A DNA stretch of 64,000 bases from Pseudomonas subflava (GTDB lineage Bacteria; Pseudomonadota; Gammaproteobacteria; Pseudomonadales; Pseudomonadaceae): positions 248,001 through 312,000 of the forward strand of contig NZ_JAMXBF010000006.1 of NCBI RefSeq assembly GCF_023823685.1, given 5' to 3'. Shown here piece after piece: positions 38,543-49,573 of this stretch; position 1 is the stretch's first letter, and every line of letters starts with the position of its first letter. The notes below the pieces were generated by a model, which was not told where the DNA came from, searched no databases, and saw only the letters and a program-made list of their open reading frames with translations. A program made the translations under genes and the position numbers.

Positions 38543-39697
38543 ATGCGCACCATCAACATCGCTTATGGCCTGATCTTCGTCGCGCTGCTCGTCGGGCTGT
38601 CGCTGGCCTCGCTGCCCAACCTGTTTAGCTTCTCGGCGGCGGCCGGCACACCATTCCTCAACGGCAAGCTGTCCCATGCCATCGAGAAGCACTATGACAA
38701 GGGCTTCCCGGTCAAGGAGTTCGGTACCAATGCCTGGGCTGCGGTGGAGTACGGCCTGTTCGGCGAGGGGCGTCCGGGCGTGGTCGTGGGTCGCGAAGGC
38801 TGGCTGTACACCGACGAGGAGTTCAAGCCGGCCAAGCAGGCCGACCAGCTGGATGACAATTGGAAGCTGATCGCCGGCGTGCAACGTGAGTTGCAGCGCC
38901 GTGGCATAGAGTTGCAACTGGTGCTGTTGCCGGCCAAGGCACGCCTGTACCCGGAGCACCTCGCAGGACGGCAGCCCGCTCGTCAGCAGCAGGAGCTCTA
39001 TGGCCAGGCGCAGGAACGCATGCGAGCTCTCGGTCTGCAGGGGCCGGATCTGCTCGCCGCCATGCGTAACGGCAAGGCGCAGGGCCAGGTCTTTCTGCGG
39101 ACCGACACACACTGGTCGCCCTACGGAGCAGAGGTGGCGGCGCGGGCGGTGGTCGACCATCTGCAGCGCAACGCGCAGTGGCAACGGGGCGGGGTGGGTT
39201 ATCACACCCAGGTGACCGGCAGCGAAACGCACAAGGGCGACTTGCTCAGCTACTTGCCGCTGGACCCGTACTTCGCCGGCATGCAGCCACCGCACGAGGA
39301 ACTCGAGCAGCGTCGCACCGATCAGAACGGTGGTGAAGATGCTGCCGATCTGTTCGGCGGCAGCGTTCCCCAGCTGGCTCTCGTCGGCACCAGCTACAGC
39401 GCCAATCCCAAGTGGAATTTCCCCGGCGCACTGCGCCAGGCCCTGGGGGCTGACCTCTACAACTACGCCGAGAACGGCCACGGCCCGCTGGTGCCGATGC
39501 TGCGTCTGCTGGCCAAGGGCGAGGAGGAAACCCAGGGCATCAAGCTGGTGCTGTGGGAAGTGCCGGAACGCTACCTGACGATGCCCAGCGACCTGACCGA
39601 GTTCGATCCCCAGTGGCTGGCGCAGCTGCAGGGCGATTCGGGTGAGGCCGAGCGTCTGGCGATGAAGGGCACCGCCAAACCCCTGGCGGCCCATTGA
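38543..39697 (+). CDS. algJ: AlgJ, alginate O-acetylation protein (SGNH type)
   Basis: A 384-residue periplasmic protein anchored by an N-terminal signal or helix. Asp188 and His190 are in RTDTHWSPYG and the serine block is LVGTSYSA (near 281-287). It relates to AlgX and passes acetyl groups in the alginate acetylation pathway. AAGGAGG precedes the ATG; it lies 12 bases after algI. Confidence 0.95.
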   Translation: MRTINIAYGLIFVALLVGLSLASLPNLFSFSAAAGTPFLNGKLSHAIEKHYDKGFPVKEFGTNAWAAVEYGLFGEGRPGVVVGREGWLYTDEEFKPAKQADQLDDNWKLIAGVQRELQRRGIELQLVLLPAKARLYPEHLAGRQPARQQQELYGQAQERMRALGLQGPDLLAAMRNGKAQGQVFLRTDTHWSPYGAEVAARAVVDHLQRNAQWQRGGVGYHTQVTGSETHKGDLLSYLPLDPYFAGMQPPHEELEQRRTDQNGGEDAADLFGGSVPQLALVGTSYSANPKWNFPGALRQALGADLYNYAENGHGPLVPMLRLLAKGEEETQGIKLVLWEVPERYLTMPSDLTEFDPQWLAQLQGDSGEAERLAMKGTAKPLAAH

Positions 39698-39719
39698 GAA
39701 CCCCCATAAGGAGATGAAT

Positions 39720-40364
39720 ATGCATACCACCATCCGCAAACTGGCCCTGGGTCTGAGCTGCCTGAGCCTGGGAGTCGCCATCAACGTTGCCCACGCTGAC
39801 GAAGGCGGCTTGTACGGGCCTACCGCACCGGCCGGTTCGGCTTTCGTGCGCGCCTATAACGCTGGCTCCAGCGAACTGGACCTGACCCTCGGCTCGGTCA
39901 GCATCAAGGATGTGGGGCCGCGCGCCAGCAGTGACTTTTCCTTCCTGCCGGCTGGCAGCTACAGCGCCAGCGCCTCCGGCAAGAGCCTGCCGGTGGACCT
40001 CAAGGCCAATCAGTACTACACCTTGGTGCAACTGCCCAGCGGCGAGCTGAAGCTGGTCGAGGATCCGGCCTTCAAGAACCGCCAGAAGGCCCTGGTGCGC
40101 ATCCAGAATCTGTCCGACACCCCCGTCAGCCTGAAGACCGCCGACGGCAAGACCGCGGTGATCGAGTCCGTGGCCGGCAAGAGCCGTGGCGATCGTGAGA
40201 TCAATCCGGTCAAGGTGCGCATGGCGCTGTTCGCCGGTGATCGCAAGGTCAGCGAGCTGAGTCCGGTGGTTCTGGAGCGCGGCGAAGTGGCAGCGCTGTA
40301 TGTGACCGGCAGCGGCTCGAGCCTGACCCCTGTGTGGGTCCAGCGCCCCGCAGGTACCGAGTGA
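39720..40364 (+). CDS. algF: AlgF, periplasmic alginate O-acetylation protein
   Basis: A 214-residue protein with a signal peptide cut near AHADEGG and a two-domain all-beta mature part. It works with AlgI, AlgJ and AlgX. Of two nearby ATGs, 39720 has AAGGAG six bases ahead and is preferred; 39714 has no spacing. The stop overlaps the algL start as TGATG, which in other operons would be the junction with algA. Confidence 0.95.
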   Translation: MHTTIRKLALGLSCLSLGVAINVAHADEGGLYGPTAPAGSAFVRAYNAGSSELDLTLGSVSIKDVGPRASSDFSFLPAGSYSASASGKSLPVDLKANQYYTLVQLPSGELKLVEDPAFKNRQKALVRIQNLSDTPVSLKTADGKTAVIESVAGKSRGDREINPVKVRMALFAGDRKVSELSPVVLERGEVAALYVTGSGSSLTPVWVQRPAGTE

Positions 40365-41485
40365 TGCTTGTGACCCCGTCCAAGCGCCTCGTGTCGTCCG
40401 TCGCAGTGCTGAGCGCACTGCTGGCGGGCTGCACCCCGTCCTCCGAGCGCGGCCCGTCCGGCTCGGCGGCACTGGTGGCGCCGACCGGCTATTACCGCGC
40501 CGCGCCGCCGCCGGAAGGCAAGCCGCGTGAGTGCGAGGCGCCGCCGCCGCCCTATACCGGCGAGCTGGATTTCCCCAGCAAGTACCAGGGCTCCGACTCG
40601 TCGCGCGACACGCTCAACGTGGCTGCCGAGCGGCGTTATCTGAAGCTGACCGGCGACATGCGCGAGATGGAGAAGGGCGTCAACCGCATGGTGGGACGCT
40701 ACTTCAAATACGGCAGGCCTCAGGAAGTGGACTGCGCCATGACCTGGCTGGAGAGCTGGGCCGATGCCGGCGCACTGCTCAGCAAGGACTACAACCACAC
40801 CGGCATGTCGGTGCGCAAATGGACCCTTGGTAGCCTGGCCGGCGCCTATCTGCGTCTGAAGTTCTCTACCTCGCGACCACTCGACGCACATACGGAGCAG
40901 AGCGCCAAGGTGGAGCGCTGGTTCGGTCAGATGGCCGATATGGTAGTGGCGGACTGGAACGCGTACCCGAAGGAACGCAGCAACAACCACAACTACTGGG
41001 CGGCCTGGTCGGTGATGGCCAGCGCAGTGATTCTGGACCGCCGTGACCTGTTCGACTGGTCGGTGGGTCAGTATCGCCATGGCGTGGACCAGATCACCAG
41101 GGACGGTTACCTGCCCCGCGAACTGGTGCGGGAGACCCGTGCCTTGTCCTACCACAACTACAGTATCGCTCCGCTGATGATGGTGTCGGCCTTCGCCAAG
41201 GCCAACGGCCTCGATCTGCGCGGCGAAGACGACGGCGCCTTGCTGCGCCTGGCCCGCAACGTGGAAGCGGGCCTGCAGAACCCGAAGATATTCCAAGAAA
41301 AGACCGGCTATGAGCAGAAAGCTGTCGACCTGCAACAGAGCAGCCGGTTCGCCTGGTTGGAGCCTTACTGCGCGCTGTATCAGTGCTCACCGAGCACCGA
41401 GGCGTGGCGGCGTTCGATCGAACCGCTCAGCACCTATCGGCTAGGCGGCGATCTAACTCAACTCTTTTCCGGGCAACTGCCTTGA
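40364..41485 (+). CDS. algL: alginate lyase AlgL (PL5), relocated and with a lipobox
   Basis: A 373-residue family 5 polysaccharide lyase. K73, H209 (NNHNYWAAW), R256 and Y263 match K66, H202, R249 and Y256 of P. aeruginosa AlgL at a constant offset of seven, so the active site is intact. It cuts mannuronate links and clears alginate from the periplasm. Two things are odd. It lies between algF and algA instead of between algX and algI. Also, its N-terminus reads SALLAGC with Cys23, a lipobox, so it may be a lipoprotein rather than a free periplasmic enzyme. Confidence 0.95.
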   Translation: MLVTPSKRLVSSVAVLSALLAGCTPSSERGPSGSAALVAPTGYYRAAPPPEGKPRECEAPPPPYTGELDFPSKYQGSDSSRDTLNVAAERRYLKLTGDMREMEKGVNRMVGRYFKYGRPQEVDCAMTWLESWADAGALLSKDYNHTGMSVRKWTLGSLAGAYLRLKFSTSRPLDAHTEQSAKVERWFGQMADMVVADWNAYPKERSNNHNYWAAWSVMASAVILDRRDLFDWSVGQYRHGVDQITRDGYLPRELVRETRALSYHNYSIAPLMMVSAFAKANGLDLRGEDDGALLRLARNVEAGLQNPKIFQEKTGYEQKAVDLQQSSRFAWLEPYCALYQCSPSTEAWRRSIEPLSTYRLGGDLTQLFSGQLP

Positions 41486-41560
41486 GATCGACCCTGACGT
41501 TCACCCCCGACCGGGTTGTCCGGTACGGGATATGACAGAGATTCGAATGGAGATTGACCC

Positions 41561-43009
41561 ATGATTCCGGTAATCCTCTCTGGTGGTAGCGGTTCCCGCC
41601 TGTGGCCCCTGTCGCGCAAGATGTATCCCAAGCAATTCCTCGCCCTGACCGGCGAGCAGTCGCTATTCCAGCAGACCCTGCAGCGTTTGAGCTTCGACGG
41701 CATGCAAAAGCCGATGGTGGTGTGCAACCTCGAGCACCGCTTCATCGTCAACGAGCAGCTCGGCAAGATCGGCATCACCACTCAGGGCCTGCTGCTCGAG
41801 CCGTTTGGCCGCAACACCGCGCCGGCCGTGGCCATGGCCGCCCTGCAACTGATCGCCGAAGGCCGTGACGAGCTGATGCTGGTGCTGCCGGCCGATCACG
41901 TGATCGACGACGAACTGGCCCTGCGCAAGGCCCTGGAGCTGGCCCGCGTAGCCGCCGAGGAAGGCGAGATGGTGTTGTTCGGCATTCCCGCCAACGCGCC
42001 GGAAACCGGCTTCGGCTACATCAAGGCCGCCCGCAGCGACGATGGCGACGACCTAGTGCCGGGCGCGTTCCGCGTCAGTCAGTTCGTTGAGAAGCCCGAT
42101 CACGAACGCGCCGCCGAATTCGTACGCAGCGGCGGCTATTACTGGAACAGCGGCATGTTCCTGTTCCGCGCCAGCCGCTTCCTCGATGAGCTACGCAACC
42201 ACGAGCCGGACATCTACGACACCTGTGTGCTGGCGCTGGAGCGCAGCAAGGCGAGCAACGGCGTGGTGACCATCGACGCCGGCACCTTCGAGTGCTGCCC
42301 GGACAACTCCATCGACTACGCCGTGATGGAAAAGACCAGCCGCGCCTGCGTGGTGCCCCTGGCCGCGGGCTGGAACGATGTCGGCAGCTGGTCCTCGCTG
42401 TGGGACGTGCACGAGAAGGACAGCGACGGCAACGTGCTCAAGGGCGACGTGGTCACCCACAGCAGCCACAACAGCTTCGTCCATGCCACGTCCAAGCTGG
42501 TCACCCTGATCGGCATGGACGACGTGGTGGTGGTCGAGACCAAGGACGCGGTGATGATCGCCCACAAGAGCGCCGTGCAGGACGTTAAGAAGATGGTCGG
42601 CATGCTCGACGCCAAGGGCCGCCAGGAAACCCAGAGCCACTGCGCCGTGTACCGCCCGTGGGGCAGCTATGACTCGGTGGACAACGGCAACCGTCACCAG
42701 GTCAAGCACATCACCGTGCGTCCGGGCGCGCAGCTGTCGCTGCAGATGCACCACCACCGCGCCGAGCACTGGATCGTGGTGTCCGGCACCGCGCAGGTGA
42801 CCTGCGACGACAAGACCTTCCTGCTCACCGAGAACCAGTCGACCTATATCCCGATCGCCTCGGTGCACCGCCTGGCCAACCCCGGCAAGATCCCGCTGGA
42901 GATCATCGAGGTGCAGTCCGGCAGCTACCTCGGCGAGGACGACATCGAGCGGCTGGAGGATGTCTACGGACGCACCCAGACCCAAACTCAGCCGGCAACG
43001 GTTGGCTGA
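41561..43009 (+). CDS. algA: AlgA, mannose-6-phosphate isomerase / GDP-mannose pyrophosphorylase
   Basis: A 482-residue bifunctional enzyme for the first and third steps of GDP-mannose synthesis. The N-terminal pyrophosphorylase motif GGSGSRLWPLSR is near residue 8 and the FVEKP block follows. The C-terminal cupin isomerase carries the metal-site motif QMHHHRAEHW. GGAG lies nine bases before the ATG. A 75-base gap with a small ACCGG/CCGGT hairpin separates it from algL. It is the last gene of the operon. Confidence 0.97.
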   Translation: MIPVILSGGSGSRLWPLSRKMYPKQFLALTGEQSLFQQTLQRLSFDGMQKPMVVCNLEHRFIVNEQLGKIGITTQGLLLEPFGRNTAPAVAMAALQLIAEGRDELMLVLPADHVIDDELALRKALELARVAAEEGEMVLFGIPANAPETGFGYIKAARSDDGDDLVPGAFRVSQFVEKPDHERAAEFVRSGGYYWNSGMFLFRASRFLDELRNHEPDIYDTCVLALERSKASNGVVTIDAGTFECCPDNSIDYAVMEKTSRACVVPLAAGWNDVGSWSSLWDVHEKDSDGNVLKGDVVTHSSHNSFVHATSKLVTLIGMDDVVVVETKDAVMIAHKSAVQDVKKMVGMLDAKGRQETQSHCAVYRPWGSYDSVDNGNRHQVKHITVRPGAQLSLQMHHHRAEHWIVVSGTAQVTCDDKTFLLTENQSTYIPIASVHRLANPGKIPLEIIEVQSGSYLGEDDIERLEDVYGRTQTQTQPATVG

Positions 43010-43020
43010 TCGGTTGAATG

Positions 43021-43050
43021 AAAAGGGGCGGCCAGATGGCCGCCCCTTTT
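43021..43050 (+). terminator. strong terminator of the alginate operon
   Basis: A perfect 13-base stem with a 4-base loop (AGAT, 43034-43037) starts 11 bases after algA and is followed by TTTTCTTTT. It also has A residues on the left arm, so it could act in both directions. Confidence 0.93.
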
Positions 43051-43077
43051 CTTTTGTCGTCCCATCGTGCCGTCGCG

Positions 43078-43283
43078 GGAGCGTCGCCCGGGACGTAGGG
43101 TGGCCTCGCCGCGAAGCGGCAGTCCACCGGACGCGGCAAGAAGGATCGCATCGCCGACACCCACCTCCGAGCCGTAGCCGGCGGCGCGCTGCCCTGCGGG
43201 CGAGGGCGCCCTACATGGAGCGTTGCTCTACACGGAGCGTCGCCCGACGTAGGGTGGCCTCGCCGCGCAGCGGCAGCCCACCG
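43078..43283. repeat. two direct copies of a REP-like hairpin unit
   Basis: Units at 43078-43129 and 43234-43283 share GGAGCGTCGCCCG followed by a 37-base hairpin core that differs at only two positions. The core has nested arms GGTGG/CCACC and GCCGC/GCGGC around a short loop. A partial third copy of the leading motif lies near 43218. The second unit ends two bases before the acnA stop. REP-like clusters of this kind are common between Pseudomonas genes. Confidence 0.75.
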
Positions 43284-43285
43284 CA

Positions 43286-46027
<2,742 letters not shown>

Positions 46028-46157
46028 TATCAGACTCCTGCTCGGTTGAGCTTTTGAAACTAGACCTTCAGGTCAGCTCCTGCCACTGGTCTGGACCGGC
46101 CGGGCGCGCCTGGGGTTCCCGAGTTCGCTATCATGCGCGCCCTGAGGAGAACCCCGG

Positions 46158-47207
46158 ATGAACATTCTGCTACTGCATTGCCGCCCCGGCTTCGAGGGCG
46201 AGGTCTGCGCCGAGATCAGCGACCACGTCGCGCGCCTCGGTGTGGCCGGTTATGCCAAGGCCAAGCCGAACAGCGCCCATGCCGAATTCACCTGCCTGGA
46301 GCCCGGCGGCGCCGAGCGATTGATGCGAGGCCAGCGCTTCAACCGGCTGATCTTTCCGCGCCAGTGGGCGCGGGGCGACTATCTGCCACTGCCGGAAACG
46401 GACCGCATCAGCGTGCTGCTGCAGGCCCTGGCCGACTACCCGGTGTGCGGCAGCCTGTGGCTGGAGGTATTCGATACCAACGACGGCAAGGAGCTGTCGA
46501 ACTTCTGCAAGAAGTTCGAGGGGCCGCTGCGCAAGGCGCTGGAAAAGGCCGGCAGGCTGGTCGAGGACGCGAGCAAGCCGCGCCTGCTGCTGACCTTCAA
46601 GAGCGGCCGCGAAGTCTTCCTCGGTCTGGCCGAGGCCGACAACCAGGCGCCCTGGCCGATGGGCATCCCGCGCCTGAAATTCCCCCGCGAGGCGCCGAGT
46701 CGCTCGACCCTCAAGCTGGAGGAGGCCTGGCACTTCTTCATTCCGCGCGAGCAGTGGGGCGCACGCCTGTCGGATGAGATGACCGGCGTCGACCTCGGGG
46801 CCGCCCCCGGTGGCTGGACCTACCAGCTGGTGCGCCGCGGCATGTTGGTCACCGCCATCGACAATGGCCCCATGGCCGAGAGCCTGATGGACACCGGCCT
46901 GGTGACCCACCTGATGGTCGACGGTTTCACCTGGAAGCCCAAACAGCCGGTGGACTGGATGGTCTGCGACATCGTCGAGAAGCCGGCGCGCACCACGGCG
47001 ATGGTCGAGGAGTGGATCGGCGGCGGGCACTGCCGCGAGGCGGTGGTCAACCTCAAGCTGCCGATGAAGCAGCGCTACGCCGAAGTCTGCAAGCTGCTGC
47101 AGCGCCTGGAAGATGCGTTCGCCGAACGCAGGATCAAGGTCTCCATCGCCTGCAAGCAGCTGTACCACGACCGCGAGGAAGTCACCTGCCACCTGCGCCG
47201 TCACTGA
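46158..47207 (+). CDS. rlmM: 23S rRNA C2498 2'-O-methyltransferase RlmM
   Basis: A 349-residue SAM-dependent RNA methyltransferase. The N-terminal half holds a THUMP-like domain. The SAM-binding motif GVDLGAAPGGWT starts near residue 213, and the catalytic K-D-K type set includes VVNLKLPMK. GAGGAG precedes the ATG. It is divergent from acnA with a 130-base gap. Confidence 0.95.
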   Translation: MNILLLHCRPGFEGEVCAEISDHVARLGVAGYAKAKPNSAHAEFTCLEPGGAERLMRGQRFNRLIFPRQWARGDYLPLPETDRISVLLQALADYPVCGSLWLEVFDTNDGKELSNFCKKFEGPLRKALEKAGRLVEDASKPRLLLTFKSGREVFLGLAEADNQAPWPMGIPRLKFPREAPSRSTLKLEEAWHFFIPREQWGARLSDEMTGVDLGAAPGGWTYQLVRRGMLVTAIDNGPMAESLMDTGLVTHLMVDGFTWKPKQPVDWMVCDIVEKPARTTAMVEEWIGGGHCREAVVNLKLPMKQRYAEVCKLLQRLEDAFAERRIKVSIACKQLYHDREEVTCHLRRH

Positions 47208-47338
47208 GGCGTGGGCGCCGCGGGTGAGCGGCGCTCGCCGCCGAGCCCAGGTGTCGCCGCCGGCCACCGTTCGGCCTCCCGCGCTGGGCGCGTCTGACCC
47301 TTTGCGCCACAATAGCCGCCTGTTTTCCGGAGTAGCCC

Positions 47339-47578
47339 ATGTCCCAGCAACCCGACGCCATCCTCGACGCCTGCGGCCTCAACTGCCCGGAGCCGGTGAT
47401 GATGCTGCACAACAAGGTGCGCGACCTGCCGGCCGGCGGCCTGCTCAAGGTGCTCGCCACCGACCCCTCGACCAAGCGTGACATTCCCAAGTTCTGCCTG
47501 TTCCTGGGGCACGAGCTGCTGGAGCAGGGCGAGGACGCGGGCACCTATCTGTACTGGATTCGCAAGAAGCTCGATTGA
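47339..47578 (+). CDS. tusA: sulfur carrier protein TusA
   Basis: A 79-residue protein with the family motif CGLNCPEP (first Cys near residue 12 carries the persulfide) and the typical [15 protein letters not shown] block. TusA passes sulfur for 2-thiouridine in tRNA and related uses. CGGAG precedes the ATG. Confidence 0.95.
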   Translation: MSQQPDAILDACGLNCPEPVMMLHNKVRDLPAGGLLKVLATDPSTKRDIPKFCLFLGHELLEQGEDAGTYLYWIRKKLD

Positions 47579-47613
47579 TCCACCGGCGCCCGCGCTGGCG
47601 CCCCGAGTTCCCC

Positions 47614-48066
47614 ATGCCTTATTACTTCGCCTACGGCTCCAACATGAACCCCGCACGCATGCAGGCCCGCGGGCTCGTGGTGGAGGAGATGATGGCCGCG
47701 CGCCTGCCGGGCTACGCCCTGAGCTTCAACAAGCGCGCCCTCGACCAGCCCGGTCGGGCCTACGCCAACATCCGCCATCAGGCCGGCGGCGTGGTGGAGG
47801 GCGTGCTGTACCGGCTGGCGGACGAACGCGAGATCCTCAAGCTGGATGTGTTCGAAGGCACGCCCATCAACTACAGCCGCGAGCGCATGCGCGTCGAGAC
47901 CGAGCGCGGCGCCATCTCCGCCTGGCTTTATATCGCCAATCCGGCCTGGCGCAGCGACGGGCTGGCGCCCAGCAGCGGCTACCTGGCCCATCTGCTGGCC
48001 GGGCGCGAGTTGCTGTCCGCGGACTACTGGGCGGCGCTGGCCGCCACCGTCGCACTGGCCGACTGA
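47614..48066 (+). CDS. gamma-glutamylcyclotransferase family protein
   Basis: A 150-residue protein starting MPYYFAYGSNMNPARM, whose YGSNM motif binds the substrate in this fold; LDVFEGTPINY supplies the likely acid residue. The family cyclises gamma-glutamyl groups, though the exact substrate here is unknown. The 3' end overlaps the convergent MATE gene by 43 bases (48024-48066), so the two stops lie in each other's coding sequence. Confidence 0.88.
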   Translation: MPYYFAYGSNMNPARMQARGLVVEEMMAARLPGYALSFNKRALDQPGRAYANIRHQAGGVVEGVLYRLADEREILKLDVFEGTPINYSRERMRVETERGAISAWLYIANPAWRSDGLAPSSGYLAHLLAGRELLSADYWAALAATVALAD

Positions 48067-49430
48067 ATGCGGATCTGCCGGCGCGCGCTGCGCTGCAGGC
48101 GGATGCCGAGCAGCACGGCGGCGCAGGTCAGGCCGACCACCAGGCCCTGCCACAGGCCCTTCGGCCCGGAAGGCTCGCCGAACAGGTCGCTCAGGCCCAG
48201 GGCGTACCCCACCGGCAGGCCGATGCCCCAGTAGGCGAACAGGGTGAAGACCATGGTCGCGCGGGTGTCCTGATAGCCGCGCAGGGCGCCGGCGGCGGTG
48301 ACCTGGATGGCGTCGGAGAACTGGAACAGCGCGGAGTAGACGATCAGCCCGCCGGCGATGACGATCACCTCGGGGGCCGAGGTGTAGATCTGCGCGATCT
48401 CGTGGCGCAGTGCGAACATCAGGCTCGCCGACAGGCAGGCGTAGCCCAGCGCCGTGCCCATCGCCACGCCCGCGGCGAAGCGCGCCTCGCGCGGCTGACT
48501 GCGGCCCAGCGCCTGGCCGACCCGCACCGTGGCGGCCATGCCCAGCGAGTAAGGGATCATGAACACCAGCGAGCTGAAGTTCAGGGCGATCTGGTGGCCG
48601 GCCACCACCGTGGCGCCCAGGCCGCCGATCAGCAGGGCGATGACCGAGAAGATGCTTGCCTCGGCGAAGATCGACACGCCGATCGGCACGCCGATCGACA
48701 GCAGGCGCCGGATCACCGGCCACTGCGGTCGGTCGAAGCGCACGAACAGCTGGCTGGCCCGATAGTAGGGCGCGCGCCGCACCCACCACAGCAGGGCCAG
48801 CAGCATGGCCCACATGACGATGCCGCTGGCCCAGCCGCAGCCAACGCCGCCCAGCGCCGGCAGGCCGAGGTGGCCGTAGATCAGCACGTAGTTGAGCGGG
48901 ATGTTCAGCAGCAGGCCGGCGATGCCGATGACCATGGTCGGCCGGGTGTGGCCCAGACCGTCGCTGAAGCAGCGCAGCACCTGGTAGATGGCCACCGCGG
49001 GAAAACCGACGGCGATGCCCTGCAGGTAGCGCATGGACATGTCGGTCAGCGCCGGCTCCACCTGCATCAGGCGCAGCACCGGCGTGGCATGCCACAGGGC
49101 CAGGCCGGCCAGGCAGCCGATGGCCAGGCCCAGCCACAGGGCCTGGCGCACCAGCGGGCCGATCTCCGCGTGCTGGCCGGCGCCGAAGCGCTGCGCCACC
49201 TTGGGCGTGGTGGCCAGCAGCAGCCCGGTCATCAGCAGGTACACCGGCACCCACAGCGAGTTGCCCAGGGCCACGGCGGCCAGGTCGCGGGCGCCGACAC
49301 GGCCGGCCATCACGGCGTCGACGAAGCCCATGGCGGTGTGCGCCAGCTGGGCAATGATGATCGGTGTCGCCAGGGCCAGCAGGGCGCGCAATTCGGCCAT
49401 GGCTCGGGCGGAACGGGAGAGGGCGGGCAT
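48024..49430 (-). CDS. MATE family multidrug efflux pump (NorM/PmpM-like)
   Basis: A 468-residue inner-membrane antiporter with about 12 helices in two MatE halves; APIIIAQ-type start (ATPIIIAQLAHTAMGFVDAVMAG) and the second-half SIGVPIGVSIFAEASIFS block match the family. It exports cationic drugs with Na+ or H+. The ATG at 49430 was chosen; one ten codons later is also possible and neither has a strong ribosome site. The last 14 codons overlap the convergent gene. Confidence 0.9.
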   Translation of the reverse strand: MPALSRSARAMAELRALLALATPIIIAQLAHTAMGFVDAVMAGRVGARDLAAVALGNSLWVPVYLLMTGLLLATTPKVAQRFGAGQHAEIGPLVRQALWLGLAIGCLAGLALWHATPVLRLMQVEPALTDMSMRYLQGIAVGFPAVAIYQVLRCFSDGLGHTRPTMVIGIAGLLLNIPLNYVLIYGHLGLPALGGVGCGWASGIVMWAMLLALLWWVRRAPYYRASQLFVRFDRPQWPVIRRLLSIGVPIGVSIFAEASIFSVIALLIGGLGATVVAGHQIALNFSSLVFMIPYSLGMAATVRVGQALGRSQPREARFAAGVAMGTALGYACLSASLMFALRHEIAQIYTSAPEVIVIAGGLIVYSALFQFSDAIQVTAAGALRGYQDTRATMVFTLFAYWGIGLPVGYALGLSDLFGEPSGPKGLWQGLVVGLTCAAVLLGIRLQRSARRQIRIQSASATVAASAAQ

Positions 49431-49573
49431 GGAGGGTCCGGCGGGAGGAGCGAAGAGGCGCGCTAGTCTAGCCCTGTCCTCCCGGTCAGCAAAGTGCTTG
49501 CGCGCGGTCGCATGCCGGCCGCGACGAAATCCGGGCGGGCCCTTAGAATGGCCGCTCGTGATTGGAGTGCCCC

